Notes under the pieces: generated by a model
The model's input: the letters and a program-made list of their open reading frames with translations, nothing else
Database searches by the model: none
What the model was told of the DNA's origin: nothing
Program-made: the position numbers and the translations under genes
Source of the DNA: a virus
Length of the DNA: 30,363 nt
Strand: one strand, 5' to 3'
IMG/VR virus record: IMGVR_UViG_3300007770_000065
Span: 1 to 30,363 of that record
Shown here: one piece after another, positions 1-7,873 of the stretch
Numbering within the stretch: the first letter of the stretch is position 1
Layout: the number at the start of each line of letters is the position of its first letter

Positions 1-998
1 GAACCATAAAGAAACTCATTCTGACATGCCTCATCGATTTGATCAAGAATGTCTTTGGTAAAGTATTGTTCAGGATCTTTGAGAATAACCTTGGCATACT
101 TCTTCTTACCATCGGGAAGCTCAATAAGTTTAGAATCATTTTTGAAGATTTCGTATTTAGTCGCAAGTTCAATCAGACCATAGTAGCGATCAAGACCCGT
201 ATCATAACGAAGGATCACATCGACCATCTTATTTTCCTTCGTCAAACGAGACTTGTAATTGCGGCAATGAATAACATTACCAATCACGTCCGTCCCCACC
301 TTTTCCTTTCGCTTTGAAAGAAACACAATTGAATCGGCAGAATACTTCAAACCACTACCACCAGCAAGCTCCTTGGTCGGATACATACTACCAATACTGT
401 CGTATGTATGGTTCGTGACAATCAACGGAATGCCCAACTTACCTAAGGCAATTGTCAACACACGAAAGGCACCCTTGATTATAGGAGCGCGCGTCATGTC
501 TCTCTTATCTGATCCCGAGGTCACATCTGAAACTTCCTTACTGGTAGACAATTGCCCAAGGCTATCGAGACAGAAAAGAAAAGGACTTCGACTTCCTTCT
601 GGAGTCTCTTCGATATGCTTGAGAATAATCATTGCCTGAGTACGAAACTCTTCTACCGTAGCCACCGGAAGCAACGTCACACGTTTGCTATCAATTCCCC
701 GCTCATCAAACATTGAGCTGGTAATGGCTTGCTCGCTCTCAAAAAAAACAACACCCCCTGTTGGGTTGTCAATAAGAAATTGACGAATGATTCCCATCAA
801 AAAATATGTCTTTCCGGTTGCAGACTCACCTGCAAGTGCGGTCACCTTGTTACCCGGCAACCCTTTGTAAATAGAACCGGAAATCAGTGCGTTCAATATG
901 TAAGATCCGGTGTCTGTATATGAATTAACATCTGCATATTGATCTACAAACGGATTAATCTTGCTTAAATCACCAAGAAAGTCAAACGGTCCACTCAT
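1..998 (-). CDS. uvsX: UvsX, RecA-like recombinase (3' end cut by window)
   Basis: RecA/UvsX-family strand-exchange ATPase that drives phage recombination and recombination-dependent replication. Reading from the ATG at 998 gives 332 residues without a stop. The Walker A loop GESATGKT lies near residue 60, a Walker B-like strand (FLFCLDSLGQL) near 140, and the N-terminal MSGPFDFL segment is typical of T4-like UvsX. T4 UvsX is about 390 residues, so some tens of C-terminal residues lie beyond position 1. The start codon overlaps the glutaredoxin stop by four bases (ATGA), which implies translational coupling in the gp43-clpP-grx-uvsX string. The place downstream of gp43 agrees with the T4 replication cluster. 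Family call is firm. Confidence 0.93.
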   Translation of the reverse strand, partial: MSGPFDFLGDLSKINPFVDQYADVNSYTDTGSYILNALISGSIYKGLPGNKVTALAGESATGKTYFLMGIIRQFLIDNPTGGVVFFESEQAITSSMFDERGIDSKRVTLLPVATVEEFRTQAMIILKHIEETPEGSRSPFLFCLDSLGQLSTSKEVSDVTSGSDKRDMTRAPIIKGAFRVLTIALGKLGIPLIVTNHTYDSIGSMYPTKELAGGSGLKYSADSIVFLSKRKEKVGTDVIGNVIHCRNYKSRLTKENKMVDVILRYDTGLDRYYGLIELATKYEIFKNDSKLIELPDGKKKYAKVILKDPEQYFTKDILDQIDEACQNEFLYG

Positions 999-1303
999 AA
1001 TGTTTCATCCTCTTCAATTTCATCGTCATGTTTACTGTTTAAATACTTCAAAAGATCATCATATCCACCGATCAACTTTTCCCCAACAAAAACCTTTGGA
1101 ACCGTCGGCTGTGTTGCGTACCGCTCTGTTAATGAAATAAACTCATCCTTGGGCATATCATGAGGAACAACCACCTCGGTAAATTTCATATTTAAATTGT
1201 TCAATACCCTCTTTGCCATCACGCACCACACACAATTACCACTCGTAATGACCGTAAATGTTGGAAATGCTAATATTGATCCAGTAGACTCGCTTTCTTT
1301 CAT
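995..1303 (-). CDS. grx: Glutaredoxin
   Basis: Small thiol-disulfide oxidoreductase of 102 residues, the usual length for glutaredoxin. The redox motif CVWC is at residues 24-27, followed by the cis-proline motif TVPKVFV and the GGYDDL segment that helps bind glutathione. In T4-like phages glutaredoxins supply electrons to ribonucleotide reductase or keep cytosolic thiols reduced; no reductase gene is visible in this window. The start has a Shine-Dalgarno sequence (AAGGAG) about 11 bases upstream, inside the end of the protease gene, whose stop is one base before this ATG. The stop overlaps the uvsX start. The last ten residues are acidic and outside the fold. Confidence 0.93.
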   Translation of the reverse strand: MKESESTGSILAFPTFTVITSGNCVWCVMAKRVLNNLNMKFTEVVVPHDMPKDEFISLTERYATQPTVPKVFVGEKLIGGYDDLLKYLNSKHDDEIEEDETL

Positions 1304-1304
1304 A

Positions 1305-1940
1305 TTACTTCAACTCCTTAATTTGATCACATACCCCATACTTCTTTGCCTCTGAGGCACTTAACCAAACATCATGCGCCGGGAGTAAAACCTCCCGAAC
1401 CTTCTTTTCCGACAAACCAGTACACTTGATGTAATGATCCACAATCATCTTCGATGTCAACTCAAACCCCTTACCCGCGGTAAGCAATTCATGCTCCTTG
1501 CCATACTTACCCCAAGAGTATTGATGGGAAAGGATTTGTGTATTCGGCGTCAAAACACGGTGCTTCTTCTCACCTGCCATAAAGATCATCAAAGCTGAAC
1601 TGGAAACCTCACCCAGCCCAATTGTATGGATCGGGATACCAGATCCTCTCATGGTATCAATAAGAGCAAAGGCACTCGACACGCACCCACCGCTCGAATT
1701 TATAATCAAAGTTAAATATTCTGGCTGAGATGGTGATAAATTATTTTTAAAGATCCACTCAATAATCGGCTTCACGGATTCATTTTTAATATCATCCATG
1801 ACCATCATAACACCGAGCTTGTCTAAAGAATCATCACCCCCTCCAAAAATTGAACCCAACACATCATCGGCAACTGATGCCTGTAAATTACTGCCACCTT
1901 CTACCAACTTCAAATCTCGATCATTATTGTTTTGACTCAT
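1305..1940 (-). CDS. clpP: ClpP-like serine protease
   Basis: ClpP-family self-compartmentalising peptidase subunit, 211 residues. The catalytic triad is visible: Ser114 in GEVSSSALMIFMAG, His139 in ILSHQYSWG and Asp190 in HDVWLSASEA, each aligning with E. coli ClpP motifs. The oxyanion strand INSSGG is at residues 81-85. I chose the ATG at 1940, not an in-frame upstream start at 1991, because 1940 overlaps the polymerase stop by four bases (ATGA) and the extra 17 residues lie inside gp43. The first ~40 residues replace the usual propeptide and lack homology I recognise. No ClpX/ClpA partner is seen, so it probably uses host ATPases or acts alone. ClpP-like genes occur in some T4-like marine phages. 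Confidence 0.9.
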   Translation of the reverse strand: MSQNNNDRDLKLVEGGSNLQASVADDVLGSIFGGGDDSLDKLGVMMVMDDIKNESVKPIIEWIFKNNLSPSQPEYLTLIINSSGGCVSSAFALIDTMRGSGIPIHTIGLGEVSSSALMIFMAGEKKHRVLTPNTQILSHQYSWGKYGKEHELLTAGKGFELTSKMIVDHYIKCTGLSEKKVREVLLPAHDVWLSASEAKKYGVCDQIKELK

Positions 1941-4537
1941 CCAAAAAACCTTTCTAGTGAACTGGTTGGTTTGGCTTTCCAACCAACACAAGCCAGCAGC
2001 ACTCCAATCGGGTCGAGAAACGACTTAATAAAATGTTTTTCATAATCAACAAAACCATCCAAACCAAACTCTTTGGGCAGATCGTTTTTAATAGAAATTA
2101 CAGATTCATGAATTAGATTTGGTGCCTTGAGATACAAAAACCTAATCTTATCATCATCAACAATCCTCTGATATTGTCTATCCAGATTATTCTTACCAAC
2201 CAACTTATTATAGATAATTGAACCCTTTACGTGAATCGGCGTACTCTTTATATAGGTGTCACCCTCTGTATACTTTTTGATGCCCCGAACGCCGCGCGGG
2301 AACGCAACATCTTCGGCAGGAAGAGAATAAAACTCTTGCCTGAACTCCTCAACAAAGGACTGCACATCACTCTCAGAACCATTCATAATAATCTTCAAGA
2401 CACTCTTAAACTTCTCCCGGCACACCTCGGGAGTAGAAGACTTGACTGCCTCGAGGCCCATAATTTTCAGCTTGGGTTCAATGTAACTAACTCCTTCACT
2501 ATTATAAACGTTAAGAACATATCGCTTCTTTGCTGTCCACAAACCCTTTGAAGCAATAATCTCCCTCTTCATCACCATCTTTTGAGCACACGCATTCATA
2601 TAATCCGCAAGCTCATCATAGCACTTGTCAATATAGGGCTCTATCTTTTCCGAACAAACCTTGTCAAGAAAATCCACCACTTTTTTTGTTTCATCTGACG
2701 CCACAGATCTTCCAAATGAACGAGTAACAAGTTTATCAAGACATAGATATATACTGTCAGTATCAGAAGCAACAACAAAATCCTCATCCGTTGTCTCCAA
2801 GAGTTTATTTAAATATTTATTAATTTTACTCTCGATCCAACGAATAGAAAGCTGACCCGCTCCAGTAATAGCTCGCGCAATACGAAGATCATAGAACCTG
2901 AAATATGGATTCCCACAACTGCCAAATAATGAATTGAGCAAAATTTTCATGGACATTTGAGAGTTATTGTACTTTGATATGTCGTTTTTCACTTGGTTCC
3001 GCATGGCTTGATGATCATAACCATCAGATTCGTTGTCAATCTTCTCCAAAAGCTTCTGACTTTCGATCATTTTCTTTTTAGCCACAATCCTATCCTTATA
3101 TTTCTGCTCCAAGATCTCAGGAAGAAACCCCTGTGAATCACGCTTGAAGAACGCGATGTTTGGAGTAACCGTGAGGTTATCTCGCTTCAACAGCGATGTG
3201 TCAAACTCCTTATTAACGAGTTTATCATAGTTGGAAATGGTATCCCAAGGACCGCGCTTCAAAGAATCAACAAGATCCTTGTTCACATTTTCCTCTGGAA
3301 CCAACTTTTCTGGCGAGATATTATACTGCATCATCAAATGAGGATACAGTGAGTTCAAATCAAAAGAAACAACCCAATTATGAATGCCCACCTGAGGTTC
3401 CTTGACATAGGCACCCTCAAACTGAACATTCTTGTCGGCATTCTTTCGCGGAGGAATCGCGATGTTCTTCTTGCGAAGATGGTGATAACAAATGCTATCC
3501 CACATACGCACCTGCGAAAACACATCACCCAAGTTAACCTTGGCTGAATACGCAAGAGCAACTGCCACCTCAATAAGCTTCATCTTGTCTTCAAGAAGCC
3601 CAACAAGTTCCACATCCCTTACATTATACTCAATAAACCGATGATAATCCCTCTTGTACAGCGTATGTAAACTTCCAAACTCAGAATACGACATCTTTCT
3701 CTCACCGAGTTCTACGTTCGCGATATAGTCAAGACGATAGCTTTCCCGATTGGTATAAGTAAACTTCTTATAAAGATCATAATAATCCAGAACAGCAATT
3801 CCGCTCAGCTCAACACTCACTTGCTCTTGACCAAAGTTAGAATGAAACTTGCGGACAGAAGCATACTTCCACGGAGAAAGTCTACGAGCAGTCTTTTGGT
3901 TATATAGACGACAAAGCCGATTGTAAAGATACGGAATATCGAATCCGTTTACATTCCAACCCGTGACAATATCGGGAAGGTACTGATTCCAAGTATCAAG
4001 GAAGCACTCAAGAAGTTCACGCTCATCCTCGCACGAAACATAAAGAATGCCACGCGATTTAAGAGTGTCTTCAATCTTACATCCCTCCGGTTCTCCGAAA
4101 CCAAAAACGTAAAAAGAATCGTTGAACTTTACTGCGATTGAAATGATCGGAGAAGCAGCACTTTCGACATGGGGGAATCCATCATCCGACGCAACCTCGA
4201 TATCAATATTGGCAATCACCAACTTGCTGATATCATATTCAATTTCATCGGGATACTCATCCCCAATGAACGCGAACGCAAAGTTATCATTCCCATAAAT
4301 TTTATAATTAGAAACGTCTTTGTGGTTTTCTATAAACTCCCGCGCCTCGACCAAACCATCAAACTGAATGGGCTTGACATTAATCCCGTCCAAGGTCTTG
4401 TACTTAGATTCCTTTTCGACCGGAACAAACAACGTAGGCGAATAATTTACCTTCTTCTGAAAGCGTTCGCCAATCTTCCCAACGCCGCGAAGAAAAACTT
4501 GGTTCCCCACAGCTCTCACATTAGTATAAAAACTCAT
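1937..4537 (-). CDS. 43: Family B DNA polymerase gp43
   Basis: Replicative DNA polymerase with proofreading exonuclease, 866 residues, similar in length to T4 gp43 (~900). Exo I is at 110-115 (Asp112, Glu114 in NIDIEVA), Exo II around Asp200 (WNVNGFDIPY), Exo III at YNVRDVE (304-310). Polymerase motif A is SFDLNSLYPH (Asp393), motif B is KILLNSLFGS (Lys530, Asn534), and motif C is ASDTDSIYL (Asp591, Asp593). All catalytic residues are present. The extreme C-terminus SSLERFFG looks like the clamp-binding peptide that docks T4-type polymerases on gp45. The start has GAGTAGG about 8 bases upstream. It follows the amidase and is coupled to the ClpP gene by a 4-base overlap; in T4 regA directly precedes gene 43, whereas here hsp20 and the amidase intervene. 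Confidence 0.97.
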   Translation of the reverse strand: MSFYTNVRAVGNQVFLRGVGKIGERFQKKVNYSPTLFVPVEKESKYKTLDGINVKPIQFDGLVEAREFIENHKDVSNYKIYGNDNFAFAFIGDEYPDEIEYDISKLVIANIDIEVASDDGFPHVESAASPIISIAVKFNDSFYVFGFGEPEGCKIEDTLKSRGILYVSCEDERELLECFLDTWNQYLPDIVTGWNVNGFDIPYLYNRLCRLYNQKTARRLSPWKYASVRKFHSNFGQEQVSVELSGIAVLDYYDLYKKFTYTNRESYRLDYIANVELGERKMSYSEFGSLHTLYKRDYHRFIEYNVRDVELVGLLEDKMKLIEVAVALAYSAKVNLGDVFSQVRMWDSICYHHLRKKNIAIPPRKNADKNVQFEGAYVKEPQVGIHNWVVSFDLNSLYPHLMMQYNISPEKLVPEENVNKDLVDSLKRGPWDTISNYDKLVNKEFDTSLLKRDNLTVTPNIAFFKRDSQGFLPEILEQKYKDRIVAKKKMIESQKLLEKIDNESDGYDHQAMRNQVKNDISKYNNSQMSMKILLNSLFGSCGNPYFRFYDLRIARAITGAGQLSIRWIESKINKYLNKLLETTDEDFVVASDTDSIYLCLDKLVTRSFGRSVASDETKKVVDFLDKVCSEKIEPYIDKCYDELADYMNACAQKMVMKREIIASKGLWTAKKRYVLNVYNSEGVSYIEPKLKIMGLEAVKSSTPEVCREKFKSVLKIIMNGSESDVQSFVEEFRQEFYSLPAEDVAFPRGVRGIKKYTEGDTYIKSTPIHVKGSIIYNKLVGKNNLDRQYQRIVDDDKIRFLYLKAPNLIHESVISIKNDLPKEFGLDGFVDYEKHFIKSFLDPIGVLLACVGWKAKPTSSLERFFG

Positions 4538-4566
4538 AATATAAACCTACTCTTGTCTCTGGATTT

Positions 4567-5124
4567 CTATTCAAACTTACTGAAATGAAGAGCTTGTCTT
4601 TCTATTACATCAACCCTTCGTTCCAAAGCAGAAATGCGATCTGTTAATTCATCGCTGCCCGATTCCTTTTCAATGGCACCAAATACACCAAGCTCATCTA
4701 AACCAAGAACCTTGCGATAATCAAAAACCGGGCACGCCTTGTCTGAGACTTCATTATGCCCATGAAATGTCAGATTTGGAATTTGTTCATTCATGTCACG
4801 ACACAATTTTATAAGGGTTTCAAATTGGGTGTCATTAAAGTCTTCGGAATTAAGACCCGAAAGACAAATGGCAATTGTACCAATGTTATGACCTACCTGC
4901 GCAGCAGGCGTCCACGAAAGCCTTCGCCCAATCTGTAACTCGCCAGTAGATTTAATAAAATAATGATAACCAACATCTTTCCAACCACGACCCATGTGCC
5001 AACTGCGAATCACTTGAACATCATCATGACTGGCAACATTGGACGCAGAGCAATGAAGAAACACCCGGTCCACTTCTCTTCCATTAAGCAATCCACGATT
5101 AAATACATAACTTGTTGATGCCAT
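4567..5124 (-). CDS. N-acetylmuramoyl-L-alanine amidase (T7 lysozyme type)
   Basis: Amidase_2-type zinc hydrolase cutting the amide bond between N-acetylmuramic acid and L-Ala in peptidoglycan; a probable endolysin. Zinc ligands match T7 lysozyme: His24 in FLHCSAS, His123 in GHNEVSDKACP and Cys131. Tyr55 (GYHYF) and Lys129 occupy the positions of the catalytic helpers. Residues 1-140 form the catalytic domain; residues 150-185 form a heptad-like coiled coil (LTDRISALERRVDVIERQ) absent from T7 lysozyme, perhaps for oligomerisation or membrane/virion docking. There is no signal peptide, so a holin would be needed. Shine-Dalgarno AAAGGG precedes the ATG. It sits between gp43 and hsp20, separated from hsp20 by a terminator-like hairpin. 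Confidence 0.93.
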   Translation of the reverse strand: MASTSYVFNRGLLNGREVDRVFLHCSASNVASHDDVQVIRSWHMGRGWKDVGYHYFIKSTGELQIGRRLSWTPAAQVGHNIGTIAICLSGLNSEDFNDTQFETLIKLCRDMNEQIPNLTFHGHNEVSDKACPVFDYRKVLGLDELGVFGAIEKESGSDELTDRISALERRVDVIERQALHFSKFE

Positions 5125-5167
5125 TTATTCACCCTTTGTTAAAATATACGAACATGATATAAAGAGA

Positions 5168-5191
5168 GGGGGGGAGCAATCGCTCCCCCCC
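5168..5191 (-). terminator. Intrinsic terminator after hsp20
   Basis: Perfect 10-bp stem (GGGGGGGAGC against GCTCCCCCCC) with a four-base loop. On the minus strand it is followed by TCTCTTTATAT, a weak U-rich tract; there is no T-run on the plus side. It lies 20 bases beyond the hsp20 stop and before the amidase, so it would end or attenuate the hsp20 transcript. Confidence 0.75.
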
Positions 5192-5210
5192 TGTAGTGAA
5201 TGGATATTCT

Positions 5211-5675
5211 TTATCCATCCAAGAACTGCGGACCTTCCGCAGTTCCTCCATTAATATCAATCTTTCTCGGCTTCACCTTCTCAGGAATCTCATTGAGAAG
5301 ATTGATCGAAAGAAGACCATTCTCAAATGTTGCGTCAGTAACAACAATCGTGGGGCTCAATGTCCACGTTCGCTTAAAATTACGCTCGGCAATTCCCTGG
5401 TGGATGTGTGTTTCCTTTCCACTATGATCCTTATTAGACTCAACCGTGAGCCTATCGTCCTGCACCGTTACAGAAACCTCATCTTCATTAAACCCAGCAA
5501 TCGCAAGGTCAATCCGAAACTCGTTTTCGGTAACCCTCACAATATTATATGGAGGATAGGTTGCAGCCTGACCCGTTCCAACACTCGTTGAAAGCAGTCG
5601 ATCGAAGATTTGATCAAATCCCACAAGGAAAGGATCGCTCCGAAGCTCATTAAAAATACTCGGTATTCTGGTCAT
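5211..5675 (-). CDS. hsp20: Hsp20 / IbpA-like small heat-shock protein
   Basis: Alpha-crystallin-domain holdase chaperone of 154 residues that would bind unfolding proteins during infection. Class A (IbpA-like) marks are seen: YPPYNI at the domain start, GIAERNFKRTW, the A-x(n)-NGLLSINL strand and IPEKVKPRKIDI near the C-terminus. I chose the ATG at 5675 (MTRIPS), 36 bases inside the longest frame, because AGGAG lies 7-8 bases upstream. The gene has its own strong sigma70-like promoter (5744-5772) and a 5' leader with a long hairpin (5707-5739), and ends at a terminator, so it is an independent unit wedged between regA and gp43. Hsp20 genes are common in T4-like cyanophages. Confidence 0.95.
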   Translation of the reverse strand: MTRIPSIFNELRSDPFLVGFDQIFDRLLSTSVGTGQAATYPPYNIVRVTENEFRIDLAIAGFNEDEVSVTVQDDRLTVESNKDHSGKETHIHQGIAERNFKRTWTLSPTIVVTDATFENGLLSINLLNEIPEKVKPRKIDINGGTAEGPQFLDG

Positions 5676-5706
5676 ATTGTTTCTCCTTATTATAAGCAAG
5701 TTATAT

Positions 5707-5739
5707 TTCAAACAAACCCAAATTTGGCATTTGTTTGAA
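5707..5739 (-). promoter_or_regulatory. Leader hairpin of hsp20 (possible RNA thermometer or operator)
   Basis: A 33-base inverted repeat with arms TTCAAACAAA / TTTGTTTGAA (10 bp, perfect) around a second palindrome CCAAATTTGG. Given the promoter upstream, transcription should start at or just before it, placing the hairpin at the 5' end of the hsp20 mRNA, about 32 bases from the start codon. A/U-rich leader hairpins often control small heat-shock genes thermally, but this one does not clearly cover the Shine-Dalgarno sequence, so it may instead stabilise the mRNA or bind a repressor. Confidence 0.55.
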
Positions 5740-5743
5740 CCTA

Positions 5744-5772
5744 AAGATAAGCAAATAAATCTTATCTGTCAA
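5744..5772 (-). promoter_or_regulatory. Sigma70-like promoter for hsp20
   Basis: On the minus strand a perfect -35 TTGACA (5772-5767) is followed after 17 bases by -10 TATCTT (5749-5744). It lies in the 153-base gap between regA and hsp20, which has no other use. The strength of the -35 suggests expression by unmodified host RNA polymerase, hence early in infection. Confidence 0.75.
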
Positions 5773-5828
5773 CCCTAAACTTCAATTTTTTTTTATCTCT
5801 TTGTGTTTTTTCTCGTAAAGAAACTCTA

Positions 5829-6263
5829 TTACTTCGATTTGTTTCCTATGTTATACTTAGCAACCAAATTCCAATTGACCCTATCTTTATGAGCAATTAT
5901 TTTAATTTGCCCAAGAGGAACTATTGGATCTGAGCTGGCTTTTACGTTAACCAAACTCAATAGACCCCATTCTGCCAACAGGTTCGCAATGGTGTTTCTG
6001 CGAGCAAGATCATTTTCATTAAAATTAGACGCCTTTCCATCCAAAGCAAAAAGCTCTTTAAAATGAACAATGTAATATTTACCGCGCTTGTGTAAGATAT
6101 GGCATGATTGGAATAAAGTCTTATCCTTACGACTGGCAATACCAATACGAGTAAGGGTTTCTCTGATCTTTAAAAAATCTTCATCCTCTGTCAACTCAAC
6201 TTCCACGAGTGAATTTAAATCAACTGGAACTACTCCTGCTTCGTCTTCTTGTTTGCTTTCCAT
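5829..6263 (-). CDS. regA: RegA translational repressor
   Basis: RNA-binding protein that represses translation of early phage mRNAs, including those of replication genes, by covering start sites. Residues ~22-144 match the T4 RegA pattern closely: DFLKIRETLTRIGIA, then LFQSCHILHKRGKYYIVHFKE, LLAEWGLL, and the C-terminal WNLVAKYNIGN. An acidic N-terminal extension of ~20 residues is extra relative to T4 RegA (122 residues). The start ATG at 6263 lies 44 bases inside gp62; no better start is visible. Placement after gp62 is the T4 order. Very likely correct from motif order and synteny. Confidence 0.95.
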   Translation of the reverse strand: MESKQEDEAGVVPVDLNSLVEVELTEDEDFLKIRETLTRIGIASRKDKTLFQSCHILHKRGKYYIVHFKELFALDGKASNFNENDLARRNTIANLLAEWGLLSLVNVKASSDPIVPLGQIKIIAHKDRVNWNLVAKYNIGNKSK

Positions 6264-6645
6264 TTTGAATACCGCCTCTTTTCAATCGTTTATGAATAAG
6301 AGAAAGTTGTTCACCCGTCAGCAATTTAAAAATCTCATAAGCCTTTCTATGACTACAAGAATAATACTCCTTAATTGCGTCAATATCTTCATCCTTCCTG
6401 GGCTTTAACCATCTCGAAAACCGCTTTTTCCTTCTAATACTATTTAGCAAAAAATCATACTGTAAACGGCTATCAAGATGTTCCCGCTGGTTAACTTCAT
6501 TTGCATAAAGCACCGTGTCCTGAAAATAAGACAAGGTACGATTAATTATAAAGGGTCTGTATTCATTTTCGGCAAGAAGATCATCTTCCATCAAATTGTT
6601 TTTACTGAAATTAATTGCCGTCAAGAAATCACCCAAAGTTGCCAT
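6220..6645 (-). CDS. 62: Clamp-loader small subunit gp62
   Basis: Probable non-ATPase subunit of the T4-type clamp loader (one gp62 with four gp44), loading the gp45 ring on DNA. 141 residues; starts MATLGDFLTAINFSK and contains a basic core (SIRRKKRFSRWLKPRK), as I recall for gp62 of T4-like cyanophages. The call rests largely on position between gp44 and regA, since gp62 diverges strongly. The ATG at 6645 has AGGAGG seven bases upstream; a TTG at 6648 is the less likely start. The ATG shares one base with the stop of the upstream 38-residue peptide (TGATG), suggesting coupling. The C-terminal RRRSRSSSS tail is encoded in the overlap with regA. Confidence 0.8.
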   Translation of the reverse strand: MATLGDFLTAINFSKNNLMEDDLLAENEYRPFIINRTLSYFQDTVLYANEVNQREHLDSRLQYDFLLNSIRRKKRFSRWLKPRKDEDIDAIKEYYSCSHRKAYEIFKLLTGEQLSLIHKRLKRGGIQNGKQTRRRSRSSSS

Positions 6646-6761
6646 CAATAATCCTCCTTATAATCCCGACCCTGGCCCACTCTAATAAAATTGCCCACAA
6701 ACCAAGAAACCAAAAACGAGGCAATCAGCCAACCAACAACACAAATCATTACCTTCAACAT
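6645..6761 (-). CDS. 38-residue single-pass membrane peptide
   Basis: Short frame beginning MLKVMICVVGWLIASFLVSW: one hydrophobic helix from about residue 3 to 24, then a polar tail. GGAG lies about 9 bases before the ATG, and the stop overlaps the gp62 start by one base (TGATG), the junction type seen throughout this operon. I do not recognise the family. Such micro-proteins in phage early regions can modify host membrane proteins or sensors, but no function is visible. Confidence 0.6.
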   Translation of the reverse strand: MLKVMICVVGWLIASFLVSWFVGNFIRVGQGRDYKEDY

Positions 6762-6767
6762 TCTCAA

Positions 6768-6854
6768 TTACTCCATAAAAAACAAGCACAAAAATAAATG
6801 GAAAAGCGCACATCCAACAATAACACCCATAAAAAATTGTATCTCTATGACCAC
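6768..6854 (-). CDS. 28-residue hydrophobic peptide, GTG start
   Basis: Frame starting GTG with GGAGG seven bases upstream and ending six bases before the next peptide's ATG. Almost all of it is hydrophobic (FFMGVIVGCALFHLFLCLFF), a single membrane helix. It fills the gap between the deoxyribosyltransferase-like gene and the 38-residue peptide with gene-like spacing. An alternative start is the ATG at 6830 (20 residues). Function unknown. Confidence 0.5.
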   Translation of the reverse strand: MVIEIQFFMGVIVGCALFHLFLCLFFME

Positions 6855-6878
6855 ACTAAAACCTCCCAACCAATAACC

Positions 6879-7253
6879 TCACGGAACCTCATACAAAATG
6901 GGAATATTATTACTCACCGCAAACTCATGTTCAATCTTTGTGCCGTGACCCTTTTCCCAACCCGGAGCAAAGAAAATATAATCACATTTTGCAATCACCG
7001 AAAGATCGGACGCAATCACATCTTCATAATCGATTAGCCCCAATTCATATGCCCACTGATCGTTTTCAATAGGCGAAATGACGGCATAGTCATTCTTCAT
7101 AAAGATCAAACTATAGTATCGTAGAATATTGCGATTGTTATCTTGATCCTCTTTGGATAGAGTGTCTCCATTGCTAAAGACCCCAGCAACATACACAACG
7201 GGTTTCCTGGGATTTAAAGCACGACTTTGCTGTGCCAAACGCTTACTACTCAT
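6879..7253 (-). CDS. Nucleoside 2-deoxyribosyltransferase-like / DUF4406-like protein
   Basis: 124 residues. The first strand VVYVAGVFS, the later D-x-S-V-I-A-K-C-D motif and PGWEKGHGTKIEHEFA, followed by a final hydrophobic strand, match nucleoside deoxyribosyltransferase-like proteins of the DUF4406 type, in which the Glu of the EHEFA-like segment is the expected nucleophile. The family transfers deoxyribose between bases or hydrolyses (deoxy)nucleosides; a role in nucleotide pools is inferred. I place the start at ATG 7253 with AAGGGA upstream, overlapping the preceding stop, not at the in-frame start at 7292. Confidence 0.72.
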   Translation of the reverse strand: MSSKRLAQQSRALNPRKPVVYVAGVFSNGDTLSKEDQDNNRNILRYYSLIFMKNDYAVISPIENDQWAYELGLIDYEDVIASDLSVIAKCDYIFFAPGWEKGHGTKIEHEFAVSNNIPILYEVP

Positions 7254-7650
7254 TAAACCATCCCTTATCGCCAGGGTGACGGGCAGCGCCACCCGACGCA
7301 GTATTATTCTTCATATGGTGATCATACACATCACCATTCTGCTCACACTTCTTATCCTCATACGGAGCAACCTGCCTCCGATAGAGTTCTTGCTTGACAC
7401 ACTCAAGCACACCAATCACGGAATTATACCTTTCGTAATTGGCTTCACCCGAATTATCCCTGCACCAAAAATCACACAAACGAGTGATGATATAGTTCAG
7501 TGTTCCTGGGTGATACCCAACACTTTGTGGACCAGGGAAGTGACTACGAAGTCGTTCCATCTTCTCAATAAACTTAGCCAACCCATACACACCAGTAAAC
7601 TCAGAACTATACTCAATTGTATTGCGATCATTTTCACTAATATACGGCAT
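7246..7650 (-). CDS. Conserved phage protein, DUF6899-like
   Basis: 134 residues starting MPYISENDRNTIE. The pattern of a histidine/glycine segment before LNYIITRLCDFW, then YNSVIGVLECVKQELYRRQ and VAPYEDKKCEQNGDVYD, is one I recognise from conserved proteins of T4-like cyanophages and other phages (DUF6899-like). Function unknown. The start overlaps the upstream stop by one base (TAATG) and the end overlaps the next start, so it belongs to the gp44-gp62 operon. The C-terminal ~25 residues are polar and probably disordered. Confidence 0.75.
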   Translation of the reverse strand: MPYISENDRNTIEYSSEFTGVYGLAKFIEKMERLRSHFPGPQSVGYHPGTLNYIITRLCDFWCRDNSGEANYERYNSVIGVLECVKQELYRRQVAPYEDKKCEQNGDVYDHHMKNNTASGGAARHPGDKGWFNE

Positions 7651-7865
7651 TACTCAGACTCCTCGTTCATAAACAAAATACCAGTTTCGGCACTATATCC
7701 CGATGAGAGATACTTGTCCCAAAAACCAACGGCAGCTTCATTTGACACAAACGGGCCAAACACCTTTGCTATTGCTTCCATATCAAGCTCCACCTTATAG
7801 AAGTCAATGATATAGAAGCCCGTCTCTCGCTGAACAATATGGCAATAATCTTCATCATTCATCAT
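7650..7865 (-). CDS. Hypothetical protein, 71 residues
   Basis: Small soluble acidic protein starting MMNDEDYCHIV. I chose the ATG at 7865, with GAGG six bases upstream, over an in-frame TTG at 7898. There is no recognisable domain and no membrane segment. It is linked to its neighbours by a TAATG junction downstream and a nine-base gap upstream. Confidence 0.72.
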   Translation of the reverse strand: MMNDEDYCHIVQRETGFYIIDFYKVELDMEAIAKVFGPFVSNEAAVGFWDKYLSSGYSAETGILFMNEESE

Positions 7866-7873
7866 TTCAATCC

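Noticed and set aside
2811-2822. Late promoter AATAAATA inside gp43
   Set aside because: It lies in coding sequence far from any downstream start; AT-rich codons explain it. Similar hits near 12810 and 17590 were rejected for the same reason.
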